A DNA stretch of 64,000 bases from Amycolatopsis eburnea (lineage in GTDB: Bacteria > Actinomycetota > Actinomycetes > Mycobacteriales > Pseudonocardiaceae): contig NZ_RSEC01000058.1 in NCBI RefSeq assembly GCF_003937945.1, forward strand, positions 1,397,668 through 1,461,667, in the 5' to 3' direction. Below are positions 1 through 7,749 of the stretch, in pieces. A program made the translations under genes and the position numbers. How positions within the stretch are numbered: position 1 is the first letter of the stretch; each line of letters begins with the position of its first letter. The notes below the pieces were generated by a model. That model worked only from the letters and a program-made list of their open reading frames with translations, was not told the DNA's origin and did not search any database.

Positions 1-694
1 GCAGCGTCAGCCGCCACCAGCCGACCGGCGCCCAGCGCGGGGCGCGGCGCGCGAAGCCGGAGTCGCGCCGCCAGACCGCGATCATGCAGCCGATCAGCGA
101 CAGCACGGCGACCACGCCGACGACGATCTTCAGCGCGGTCGGCGACGTCTGGTAGCGGGTGTCCGGCACGACCGAGACGTGCAGGCCGGCGATCGGGTCC
201 TTGCTCGAGTTGATCGAGGAGTAGATGCCGACGACCCGCGGGCGGACGTCGCCTTCGGCGTGGAAGATCGGCGTCCCGGCCACGGCCAGGGTCATCTGCG
301 TCGCGTCGACGTCCAGCTCGACGTCGCACTTCTCGGCGGGCAGCGGCTGCTGCGCGATCTGCTGGCCCTGGCTGGAGGCGAACAGCACGCCGTTGTCCAC
401 GCGCAGCTGCAGGCCGACGCCCTTGCCGGCGTTCGGGTCGGTGCGCCCGTCCGGCACGGTGGCGAAGAGCAGGCCCGGGCCGTTCGTGCGCGCGTCGACC
501 GAGCGGATCGCCGCGCACGGCAGTTCGGCGCGCAGGTCTTGCGCCCAGTACCCGGTCAAGGGCGCGTTGACGGAGCGGGTGTCGCTGCCGGTGGGCCAGA
601 CGACCTCCGCCGTGTCCTGCACCACCGGCAGGAAGGGGAAAGCCAGCGCGCACAAGGCCGAGAGCAACCCCAGCGCTACGGCAATCAGACGCAT
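1..694 (-). CDS. Arabinosyltransferase of the EmbA/B/C type, N-terminal part
   Basis: Partial gene running off the left edge; 231 residues are visible from the ATG at 694, with an in-frame stop just upstream that fixes the start. Residues 3-22 form a hydrophobic segment, followed by an extracytoplasmic stretch with the sequence AEVVWP at 29-34, the hallmark of the N-terminal domain of actinobacterial cell-wall arabinosyltransferases, and a second membrane segment at about 188-208. Family members add arabinose from decaprenyl-phosphoarabinose to arabinogalactan or lipoarabinomannan. Length in the family is about 1,000 residues, so most of the protein lies outside. It ends a minus-strand block and is not obviously tied to the cobalamin genes beside it. 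Confidence 0.85.
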   Translation of the reverse strand, partial: MRLIAVALGLLSALCALAFPFLPVVQDTAEVVWPTGSDTRSVNAPLTGYWAQDLRAELPCAAIRSVDARTNGPGLLFATVPDGRTDPNAGKGVGLQLRVDNGVLFASSQGQQIAQQPLPAEKCDVELDVDATQMTLAVAGTPIFHAEGDVRPRVVGIYSSINSSKDPIAGLHVSVVPDTRYQTSPTALKIVVGVVAVLSLIGCMIAVWRRDSGFARRAPRWAPVGWWRLTL

Positions 695-712
695 CGGCGC
701 AACGCTAACGGG

Positions 713-1372
713 TCAGTGGTCGGCGGCTGACGCAGCCCCCGGATCACGCGGGGTGAACCGCCCGTGGTGGACCGCCTCGGTCAGGGGACGGCGGTCGCGC
801 CAGCCGTGGCGTTCCAGGTCCGGCACGGTCTCGAGCCGGCTCACCGGGCCGACGCAGAGCCACGCGACCGGGCGGACGCCGTCCGGGATGCCGAGCAGCT
901 CGCTCAGGAACGGTTCGCGGTAGAAGCTCACCCAGCCGACGCCGAGGCCTTCCGCGGTGGCGGCGAGCCAGAGGTTCTGGATCGCCAGGCACACCGAGTA
1001 GAGGCCGGCGTCGGCGATCGCGTGCCGGCCGAGCACGTCGGGCGCGCCGCGGGCGGGGTCGTAGGTGACGACGATGCCGAGGCTCGACTCGAGGATGCCC
1101 TCGATCTTGATGTTCGCGAAGGTGCTCGCACGGTCTTCGGCGAGCTGCGCGGCGAACACCTCCCGCTCTTCGTGGACGTGCTTCGCGAACCTCTCGCGCG
1201 TCGGGTGGTCGTCGACCAGCACGAAGTCCCAGGGCTGGGTGAGCCCGACGCTGGGCGCGGCGTGCGCGGCTTCGAGGACCCGTGTGAGGGTCGCTTCGGG
1301 GATGGGCGCGCCGGTGAACTCGCCGCGGACGTCGCGGCGCTTGCGGAGCACTTCGTAAAACTCTTCGATCAT
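713..1372 (-). CDS. bluB: 5,6-dimethylbenzimidazole synthase BluB
   Basis: 219 residues, the usual BluB length. The enzyme fragments reduced flavin mononucleotide with oxygen to make dimethylbenzimidazole, the lower ligand of cobalamin. Seen: a nitroreductase-like fold with RRDVRG at 12-17, APSVGLTQPW at 39-48 and GLGVGWVSFY at 142-151, all typical flavin-binding segments of the family. The ATG overlaps the cobK stop by 4 nt (ATGA), so it is the last gene of the cobL-to-bluB chain. Its placement with corrin-ring genes supports BluB over a general nitroreductase. Confidence 0.93.
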   Translation of the reverse strand: MIEEFYEVLRKRRDVRGEFTGAPIPEATLTRVLEAAHAAPSVGLTQPWDFVLVDDHPTRERFAKHVHEEREVFAAQLAEDRASTFANIKIEGILESSLGIVVTYDPARGAPDVLGRHAIADAGLYSVCLAIQNLWLAATAEGLGVGWVSFYREPFLSELLGIPDGVRPVAWLCVGPVSRLETVPDLERHGWRDRRPLTEAVHHGRFTPRDPGAASAADH

Positions 1373-2088
1373 CGGCGCAGGACCCATTCGACGGCTTCGG
1401 GGACGGTCGCGGCGGTCTCGGACGCCGGCCGCGGCGGGCGCCGGACGACCACGACGGGCTTCTGCAGCTCGCGGGCCGCGGTCAGCTTCGCGCTGGTCTG
1501 GCCGCCGCCGGAGTCCTTGGTGACCAGGACGTCGACGCGGCCGAGCAGCTCGCGCTCGGCGGCCACCTCGTACGGCCCGCGGGCCAGGATCAGCTCGTGG
1601 TGGCGCGGCAGTGGCGGCCCGGGCGGGTCGACGCAGCGGATCAGGAACCACAGGTCGTCGAGGTGCGCGAAGGCGGCCAGCCCTTGGCGGCCGCTGGTGA
1701 GGAACACGCGTTTTCCCAGCTCGGGGAGCATTTTCGCGGCGTCGGCGAGGTCGTCCGCCCAGTGCCAGACGTCGCCGGGCCCCGGCTGCCAGCCCGGTCG
1801 GGCCAGCCGCAGGAGCGGAGTGCCGGTCAGCTCGGCGGCCTTCGCCGCGTTGGCGCCGATGCGCTCGGCGAAGGGGTGCGTGGCGTCGACGACGGCGGCC
1901 ACGTCGTTCTCGCGGAGCCAGGCCGCGAGTCCTTCGGGACCGCCGAAGCCGCCTACGCGCACTTCGCCGACAGGCAGCCGCGGCCGCGCGACGCGTCCGG
2001 CGAGCGAAGAGACGACCCGGACTTCGCGCGCTGTCAGGTCTTCGGCGAGTTTCCGGGCTTCGCCGGTGCCGCCGAGGATGAGGATCAC
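1369..2088 (-). CDS. cobK: Precorrin-6A reductase CobK
   Basis: 239 residues from a GTG at 2088 that overlaps the upstream stop by 4 nt (GTGA). CobK reduces precorrin-6A to dihydroprecorrin-6 with NADPH in the aerobic cobalamin route. Seen: the N-terminal ILGGTGEARKLAEDL at about 3-17, the DATHPFAERIGANA segment in the middle, and TSGRQGL plus VTKDSGGGQT in the C-terminal half, all family landmarks. Length matches the family (about 240-250). Lies between a Gfo/Idh/MocA-type oxidoreductase and bluB with overlapping stops, so co-translation is expected. Confidence 0.93.
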   Translation of the reverse strand: MILILGGTGEARKLAEDLTAREVRVVSSLAGRVARPRLPVGEVRVGGFGGPEGLAAWLRENDVAAVVDATHPFAERIGANAAKAAELTGTPLLRLARPGWQPGPGDVWHWADDLADAAKMLPELGKRVFLTSGRQGLAAFAHLDDLWFLIRCVDPPGPPLPRHHELILARGPYEVAAERELLGRVDVLVTKDSGGGQTSAKLTAARELQKPVVVVRRPPRPASETAATVPEAVEWVLRR

Positions 2089-3101
2089 CGGGGCCGCCCG
2101 TACCCGACGGCCTCGCGCCACCGGTCGAGGGTCCGCAGGTTGGCGAGGGTTTCCGCCCAGGTCAGTTCGGGCGCCTGCCGGTCGCCGACGTGCGCGGCGA
2201 CGTGGTCGGCTTCGCGCGCGAAGACCCCTTGGGTCGCTTCGACCTCGATGACCTCGGGCTCGCCGCCGGCCGGGGTCAGGATGATCTGCGACGTGCCCGG
2301 CGTCCGCAGCGGGTGGATCCACGCGGGGCGCGGGATGTGGAGGTGCCCGCGCGAGCCGTACACGCGGATGCCGTCCTCGCGGGTCAGGCGGATGCCGCAG
2401 GAGATCGTCGCGAGGATGTCGCCGGGCAGCCGCAGCAGGCCGGTCGCGTACTCGTCGACGCCGTCCGCGTTCAGCCGGGCCATCCCGCTGACCTCGGTCG
2501 GCTCCACGACGGCCTCGCCGGTCGCGGCCTGGGCGACCAGCCGGGCCAGCGACGTGCAGTAGCAGCCGACGTCGAGGATCCCGCCCCCGCCGAGCGCCGG
2601 ATCGCCGAGCCGGGCGGTCTCCTCCGGGTTGCTGTCGAAGGAGAACGCGGTGTCGACCGCGCGGACCTCGCCGATGGCCCCGTTCGCGATCAGCTCGGTC
2701 AGCCGCCGCGTCTGCGGGTGCAGCCGGTACATGAACCCTTCCATGAGGAAGACGTCGTGCTTCCGCGCGGCGGCGATGACCTCCTCGGCATCGGCCGCGG
2801 TGATGGTCAGCGGCTTCTCGCACAGCACGTGCTTGCCCGCTTCGGCGGCGGCGATCGCCCACTCCTTGTGCAGGGCGTGCGGCGTCGAGACGTAGACGGC
2901 GTCGACGTCCGGGTCGGCGAGCAGGTCTTCGTAGCTGCCGTACGCCTTCGGGATGCCGAACCGCGCGGCGAACTCCCGCGCGCGGCCGGCGTCGCGCGCG
3001 CCGACGGCGGCCAGCGTGCCGTGCCTGCTTTCTTCGACACCCGCGGCGAAGTGCCCGGCGATCGTCCCCGCGGCCAGCAGGCCCCAGCGCAGTTCCGTCA
3101 C
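2085..3101 (-). CDS. Gfo/Idh/MocA-family NAD(P)-dependent oxidoreductase
   Basis: 338 residues from a GTG at 3101. N-terminal Rossmann segment at about 7-18 (GLLAAGTIAGHF) and the family EKPL motif at 95-98, whose lysine is catalytic in sugar oxidoreductases; the C-terminal half fits the alpha/beta substrate domain. Relatives act on sugars, inositols or dihydrodiols. What is odd is the position: it overlaps cobM by 4 nt upstream and cobK by 4 nt downstream, wholly inside the cobalamin chain. It has no standard role in cobalamin synthesis, so it is either a recruited passenger or an uncharacterised accessory. Substrate not predictable from the sequence. Confidence 0.88.
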   Translation of the reverse strand: MTELRWGLLAAGTIAGHFAAGVEESRHGTLAAVGARDAGRAREFAARFGIPKAYGSYEDLLADPDVDAVYVSTPHALHKEWAIAAAEAGKHVLCEKPLTITAADAEEVIAAARKHDVFLMEGFMYRLHPQTRRLTELIANGAIGEVRAVDTAFSFDSNPEETARLGDPALGGGGILDVGCYCTSLARLVAQAATGEAVVEPTEVSGMARLNADGVDEYATGLLRLPGDILATISCGIRLTREDGIRVYGSRGHLHIPRPAWIHPLRTPGTSQIILTPAGGEPEVIEVEATQGVFAREADHVAAHVGDRQAPELTWAETLANLRTLDRWREAVGYGRPR

Positions 3102-3859
3102 AACGACTCCGGTTGGTCGGCCCGGTCACGGGCACTCGAATAGAGGAAGCTGTCGGGAAAGTTCGTGGCGGCGAGCACCCGCCCGACGAAGATGGTGGCC
3201 GCGCGGGTCATCCCGGCTTCGCGGACCAGGCCGGGGAGGTCGCCGAGCACCCCGCGCACGATCGTCTCGCCGGGCTGGCTCGCGAGCGCGACGACGGCGA
3301 CCGGGCAGTCTTCGCCGTAGTGCGGGATGAGTTCGCCGGTGACCCGCTCGACGTGGTTGATCGCGAGGTGCAACGCGAGCGTCGCCCCAGTAGCGGCGAA
3401 GGCGGCGAGGGTTTCACCCGGCGGCATCTTCGTGGAGCGCGCCTGAACGCGGGTGATGACGAGGCTCTGCCCGATTTCGGGCACGGTGAGTTCGCGGTGC
3501 AACGCGGCAGCCGACGCGGCGAAGGCAGGCACGCCCGGGACGACCTCGTACGGGACGTTTTCCGCGTCGAGCCGCCGCATTTGTTCGGCGACGGCGCTGT
3601 AGAGCGACGGGTCACCCGAGGTCAGCCGGGCGACTTCGCGGCCGTCGCGGTGGGCCTCGACCATGCGGGCGACGATCTGTTCGAGGCTGAGGTTCGCGGT
3701 GTCGACGAGTTCGGCGCCGGGCGGGCAGTGGGCGAGGAGGTCGGTGGGGGTCATGCTGCCGGGGTAGAGGCAGATCCCGCACCGGGCGAGGAGATCGCGC
3801 CCGCGGACGGTGATGAGATCGGCGGCCCCGGGACCGGCCCCGATGAAGTGCACGGTCAT
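3098..3859 (-). CDS. cobM: Precorrin-4 C11-methyltransferase CobM
   Basis: 253 residues. CobM transfers a methyl group from S-adenosylmethionine to C11 of precorrin-4. Seen: the tetrapyrrole-methylase start with GAGPGAADL at 7-15, LYPGSMTP at 31-38 (characteristic of the CobM/CbiF branch), and LTSGDPSLYSA at 79-89, the SAM-binding loop. The ATG at 3859 overlaps by 4 nt the stop of a 36-codon ORF, and the stop overlaps the GTG of the next gene. Length is normal for CobM. Confidence 0.94.
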   Translation of the reverse strand: MTVHFIGAGPGAADLITVRGRDLLARCGICLYPGSMTPTDLLAHCPPGAELVDTANLSLEQIVARMVEAHRDGREVARLTSGDPSLYSAVAEQMRRLDAENVPYEVVPGVPAFAASAAALHRELTVPEIGQSLVITRVQARSTKMPPGETLAAFAATGATLALHLAINHVERVTGELIPHYGEDCPVAVVALASQPGETIVRGVLGDLPGLVREAGMTRAATIFVGRVLAATNFPDSFLYSSARDRADQPESL

Positions 3860-3977
3860 CGGCTGCTCCAGGGGTTGCGGGCCGGCGTGGCGGCCGGGGT
3901 CGGGCGGGCGCTGCTCCGCGAGGTGCGTACCGCGGCGGCGGCCGGGCTCGGCTGCGGGCGGGTCATCGGCTGCTCCA
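3854..3977. repeat. 17-bp direct repeat bracketing the cobL-cobM spacer
   Basis: The plus-strand sequence GGTCATCGGCTGCTCCA occurs at 3854-3870 and again, identical, at 3961-3977, 107 bp apart. The left copy spans the cobM start codon, the right copy spans the cobL stop codon. Deleting one 107-bp unit would leave cobL and cobM overlapping directly by 4 nt. Confidence 0.9.
3856..3966 (-). CDS. 36-residue ORF between cobL and cobM, coupled on both sides
   Basis: Seen: an ATG at 3966 overlaps the cobL stop as ATGA and the stop overlaps the cobM ATG as ATGA, so the reading frame fits the overlap chain of the operon exactly. The product would be 36 residues, rich in Ala, Pro, Arg and Ser, ending WSSR, the same four residues that end CobL. 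It resembles no family I know and has no membrane segment. The two ends share a 17-bp direct repeat, so the ORF may be a by-product of a 107-bp insertion or duplication that left the translational coupling intact. Whether the peptide has a function is unknown. Confidence 0.45.
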   Translation of the reverse strand: MTRPQPSPAAAAVRTSRSSARPTPAATPARNPWSSR

Positions 3978-5114
3978 CTGCGTCACCACACGTGCCGGCG
4001 ACCAGCCCGTGAAGCCGCCCAGGGGCGCCGCTCGCTCGACCCCGATCCGCACCAGTTCACCTCCGTGTTCCGCATAGGCCCGTGCCAGCACCTGTTCCGC
4101 CTCCACCGTCACTCCGTGCGCCACCACCCGTGCTCCGGTGGCCACGCAGGTCTCGAGCACTCCCGGCACCGTCACCCCGCCGCCGATGAACACCGCGTCC
4201 GGGGCCGGCAACGCGCTCAGCGCCTCCGGTGCCTCTCCCGTCACCACCTCCAGTTCCGGTACTCCCAGGTCCACCGCGTTGCGGCCGATCCGCTCCGCTC
4301 GTTCGGGGTCGCGCTCGATCGCGACCGCGCGGTTCAGCCCGTGCAGCCGCGACCACTCGATGCCGACGCTGCCCGCGCCCGCGCCGACGTCCCACAGCAG
4401 CTCGCCGGGGCTCGGCGCGAGCCTCGACAGCGCCGAAACCCGCAGGTCGCGCTTCGTCAGCTGGCCGTCGTGGGCGTACACGTCGTCCGGGATGCCGATC
4501 AGGGGCAGCGCCGGACCCGCGCACTCCAGCGCGAACACCGTCAGCGGGCCGGGTTCGCCCGCCCAGCCGTCGGTGATGCGCTCTTCGGGGCCGCCCAGGT
4601 TTTCCAGCGCGAACAGCTCGCTCTCGCCATACCCCCGCACGGTGAGGAGGGAGCGCAGTGCCGTCGCGTCGGCACCCAGCACCAGCACCCGCCGCCGCGG
4701 GGCCAGCACCCGGGCGACCCGGGCCGACGAGCGGCCGACGATCGTCACCACCTCGGTCTCCTCGGCGGACCAGCCCAGCCGGGCGCGGGCCAGTGTCACC
4801 GACGAGAGCGCGGGGAACGCGTCGACCTCGTATCCATGTGCCACGAGAGTAGTGCCGACCCCCGACAAAAACGGATCCCCGCTGGCCAGGACGCAGATCC
4901 GCTGTCCTTCGTGCTCCGCGAGGAACGCGTCCAGCCCCGGCAGCAACGGCGACGGCCACGGCTCGCGCGCGACGTCGTCGGGCAAGTACGAGAGCTGCCT
5001 CGGCGCGCCCAGCACGACGTCGGCGCCGAGGACCAGGGCTTGCGCCTGTTCGGACAGGCCGGACCACCCGTCGGCCCCGATCCCCACCACCGTCAACCGT
5101 GATTTTTCGCGCAC
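3963..5114 (-). CDS. cobL: Precorrin-6Y C5,15-methyltransferase (decarboxylating) CobL
   Basis: 383 residues from the GTG at 5114, chosen because AGGGTGGG lies a few bases upstream; an in-frame ATG at 5168 would add 18 residues but nearly collides with the divergent gene. CobL methylates C5 and C15 and removes the acetate of ring C. Two fused domains are visible: a CbiE-like tetrapyrrole methylase (GIGADGW 11-17, LASGDPFLSGVG 77-88) and a CbiT-like Rossmann methyltransferase (WDVGAGAGSVGIEW 241-254). First gene of the minus-strand chain; it diverges from the chelatase gene across about 68 bp that must hold both promoters. Confidence 0.94.
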   Translation of the reverse strand: MREKSRLTVVGIGADGWSGLSEQAQALVLGADVVLGAPRQLSYLPDDVAREPWPSPLLPGLDAFLAEHEGQRICVLASGDPFLSGVGTTLVAHGYEVDAFPALSSVTLARARLGWSAEETEVVTIVGRSSARVARVLAPRRRVLVLGADATALRSLLTVRGYGESELFALENLGGPEERITDGWAGEPGPLTVFALECAGPALPLIGIPDDVYAHDGQLTKRDLRVSALSRLAPSPGELLWDVGAGAGSVGIEWSRLHGLNRAVAIERDPERAERIGRNAVDLGVPELEVVTGEAPEALSALPAPDAVFIGGGVTVPGVLETCVATGARVVAHGVTVEAEQVLARAYAEHGGELVRIGVERAAPLGGFTGWSPARVVTQWSSR

Positions 5115-5182
5115 GATTTCCCACCCTAAGCGAGCCCGGCGCTGTGCGATGATCGGCCGGTCGCCCACCAGGAGGAGTGCTG

Positions 5183-7135
5183 TTGAAGCCCTACCCGTTC
5201 ACCGCCGTCGTCGGGTTGCCGGACCTGCGTCTCGCGCTGGTCCTGTCCTCGATCTCGCCCGCCGTCGGCGGGGTGCTGGTGCGCGGCGAAAAGGGCACCG
5301 CGAAGTCGACCATGGTCCGCGCGCTGGCCGGGTTGCTGCCGGGCGTCGACGTCGTCGACGGCTGCCGGTTCTCCTGCGATCCCGCCGCCCCCGACCCGCT
5401 CTGCCCGGACGGCCCGCACGACGGCGCCAAGGCGCACCGGCGGCCCGCCAAGCTGGTCGAGCTGCCGGTCGGCGCGGCCGAAGACCGCGTGATCGGGTCG
5501 CTGCACCTCGAACGCGCGCTGGCCGAAGGCGTCACGGACTTCCAGCCCGGCCTGCTGGCCGCCGCGCACCGCGGGCTGCTCTACGTCGACGAGGTCAACC
5601 TGCTGCACGACCACCTCGTCGACACCCTGCTCGACGCCGCCGCGATGGGCCGCGCGACCGTCGAGCGCGAGGGCGTTTCGGTCTCGCACGCGGCGCGGTT
5701 CGTGCTGATCGGCACCATGAACCCGGAGGAGGGCGAGCTGCGGCCGCAGCTGCTGGACCGGTTCGGGCTGACCGTCGAGGTCGCCTCCAGCCGCGACCCC
5801 GAGCAGCGCGTCGAGGTCGTCCGGCGCCGCCTGGCCTACGAAGCCGATCCCGACGGTTTCGCCGCGCGGTACGCCGGCGAGGACGCCCGGCTCGCCGCGG
5901 AAATCGAGGCGGCGCAGAAGCTTCTGCCCGCCGTGAAGCTCCCCGACGACGCCCTGCGCCAGATCGCCGAGGTCTGCGCGTCCTTCGAGGTCGACGGCAT
6001 GCGCGCGGACATCGTGACCGCCCGCACCGCGGTCGCGCACGCGGCCTGGGCCGGCCGCGACGAGGTGACCACCGAAGACGTCCGCGTCGCCGCGCGGCTC
6101 GCGCTGCCGCACCGGCGCCGCCGCAACCCGTTCGACGCGCCCGGCATCTCGGAAGAGCAGCTGGAGCAGGCCCTCCAGGACGCCCAGCCCCCGCAGCCCG
6201 GCCCCGAGGACGACGGTCCCGGCTCGGGTTCGACCCCGGACGAGGCCCCGCAGGAGATTCCGCCGGGCGACGCGCCCCAGGGACAGCCCCAGCAGCAGCG
6301 CAACGGCGGGCAGCAGAAGACCATCGGCGCCGGGGAAACGTTCAAGGCCAAGGTTTTCCGCGTCAAGGGCATGGGTGAGGGCGAGCGCGGACGCCGGTCG
6401 CGCGCGATCACCGACAGCGGCCGCACCATCGGCGTCCAGCCCCCGAGCGTCCGCGACGGACGGCCGCACCTGGTCGCGACCGTCAAAGCCGCGGCACCGC
6501 ACCAGAAAGCCCGCGGCCGCGACGGCGCCGCGCTGAAGCTGCGCCCCGAAGACCTGCGTTACGCGCTGCGCGAAGGCCGTGAAGGCAACCTCGTGCTGTT
6601 CTGCGTCGACGCGTCCGGCTCGATGGGCGCCAAGGCTCGCATGCGCGAGGTCAAGACGGCGGTGCTGTCCCTGCTGCTCGACGCCTACCAGCGCCGCGAC
6701 AAGGTCGGGCTGGTGACCTTCCGCGGTGCCGAAGCCGAACTCGCGCTGCCGCCGACGATCAGCGTCGACGCCGCCGCGGCCCGCCTCGAAGGCCTGCCCA
6801 CCGGCGGCCGGACGCCGCTGGCCGAAGGGCTCCTGGAGGCCGCACGGGTGCTGCGCGTCGAGGAGATCCGCGACCCGCGGCGCCGCCCGCTGCTCGTCGT
6901 CGTCACCGACGGCCGCGCCACCAGCGGCCCGGACGCCGTCGCGCGCGCTCAGGCCGCGGCCGGACTGCTGAACGGCGTCACGACTGTCGTCATGGACTGC
7001 GAAAGCGGCAAGATGCGGCTCGGCCTGGCCGCCGATCTGGCCGCCCACCTCGGCGCCGAGCACGTTCCCCTCGCCGACGTCGCCGCCGAATCGCTGGCGA
7101 GCGCCGTCCGCGCCCGGACCGGAAGGGCCGCCTGA
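5183..7135 (+). CDS. ChlI-ChlD-type chelatase fusion (putative cobaltochelatase ATPase subunit)
   Basis: About 650 residues. The TTG at 5183 is preferred because GGAGG lies 7 nt upstream; a GTG at 5177 is too close to it. Domains in order: AAA+ ATPase with Walker A RGEKGTAKST at about 34-43 and a Walker B-like LLYVDEVNLL, an acidic/proline-rich linker around 310-370, and a von Willebrand A domain with the MIDAS sequence DASGSMG. This architecture is that of Mg-chelatase I and D subunits fused. In actinobacteria such fusions are thought to drive CobN-type cobalt insertion; no cobN is present here, so the partner must be elsewhere. First gene of the plus-strand run leading to cobO, cobB and cobC. 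Confidence 0.88.
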   Translation: MKPYPFTAVVGLPDLRLALVLSSISPAVGGVLVRGEKGTAKSTMVRALAGLLPGVDVVDGCRFSCDPAAPDPLCPDGPHDGAKAHRRPAKLVELPVGAAEDRVIGSLHLERALAEGVTDFQPGLLAAAHRGLLYVDEVNLLHDHLVDTLLDAAAMGRATVEREGVSVSHAARFVLIGTMNPEEGELRPQLLDRFGLTVEVASSRDPEQRVEVVRRRLAYEADPDGFAARYAGEDARLAAEIEAAQKLLPAVKLPDDALRQIAEVCASFEVDGMRADIVTARTAVAHAAWAGRDEVTTEDVRVAARLALPHRRRRNPFDAPGISEEQLEQALQDAQPPQPGPEDDGPGSGSTPDEAPQEIPPGDAPQGQPQQQRNGGQQKTIGAGETFKAKVFRVKGMGEGERGRRSRAITDSGRTIGVQPPSVRDGRPHLVATVKAAAPHQKARGRDGAALKLRPEDLRYALREGREGNLVLFCVDASGSMGAKARMREVKTAVLSLLLDAYQRRDKVGLVTFRGAEAELALPPTISVDAAAARLEGLPTGGRTPLAEGLLEAARVLRVEEIRDPRRRPLLVVVTDGRATSGPDAVARAQAAAGLLNGVTTVVMDCESGKMRLGLAADLAAHLGAEHVPLADVAAESLASAVRARTGRAA

Positions 7136-7749
7136 TGCCACAGGGCAAACCGGAAACCGTCCCGAACGACGGGCTGACCACCCGCCAGCGCCGCAACCGG
7201 CCGCTGCTCGCCGTGCACACCGGCGAGATGAAGGGCAAGTCGACGGCCGCGTTCGGGATGGCGCTGCGCGCCTGGAACCAGGGCTGGTCGATCGGCGTGT
7301 TCCAGTTCGTGAAGTCGGCGAAGTGGCGCGTGGGCGAGGAAGCCGCGTTCAAGGCGCTGGGCAGGCTGCACGACGACACCGGCGAAGGCGGGCCGGTCGA
7401 GTGGCACAAGATGGGCGAGGGCTGGAGCTGGGCGCGCAAGTCTGGCACCGAAGCGGACCACGCCGCGAACGCCCGCGAGGGCTGGGCGGAGATCAAGCGC
7501 CGCCTCGCCGCCGAGGCGCACGACTTCTATGTCCTCGACGAGTTCTCCTACCTGCTCAAGTGGGGCTGGCTCGAGGTGGACGACGTCGTGTCCACCCTGA
7601 CCTCGCGGCCCGGCCACCAGCACGTCGTCATCACCGGCCGGTACGCGCCGCCCGAGCTCGTCGAAGCCGCCGACCTGGTCGCCGAGATGACGAAGGTCAA
7701 GCACCCGATGGACGCCGGCCAGAAGGGCCAGCGGGGGATCGAGTGGTAG
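7135..7749 (+). CDS. cobO: Cob(I)yrinic acid a,c-diamide adenosyltransferase CobO
   Basis: 204 residues, normal for the CobO/BtuR/CobA family. It attaches the 5'-deoxyadenosyl group of ATP to the reduced cobalt. Seen: P-loop segment HTGEMKGKSTAAFG at 28-41, the QFVKSAKW segment, and DEFSYLLKWGWL in the second half. The ATG shares a base with the TGA of the chelatase gene (TGATG). cobB starts within its last codons. Confidence 0.95.
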   Translation: MPQGKPETVPNDGLTTRQRRNRPLLAVHTGEMKGKSTAAFGMALRAWNQGWSIGVFQFVKSAKWRVGEEAAFKALGRLHDDTGEGGPVEWHKMGEGWSWARKSGTEADHAANAREGWAEIKRRLAAEAHDFYVLDEFSYLLKWGWLEVDDVVSTLTSRPGHQHVVITGRYAPPELVEAADLVAEMTKVKHPMDAGQKGQRGIEW

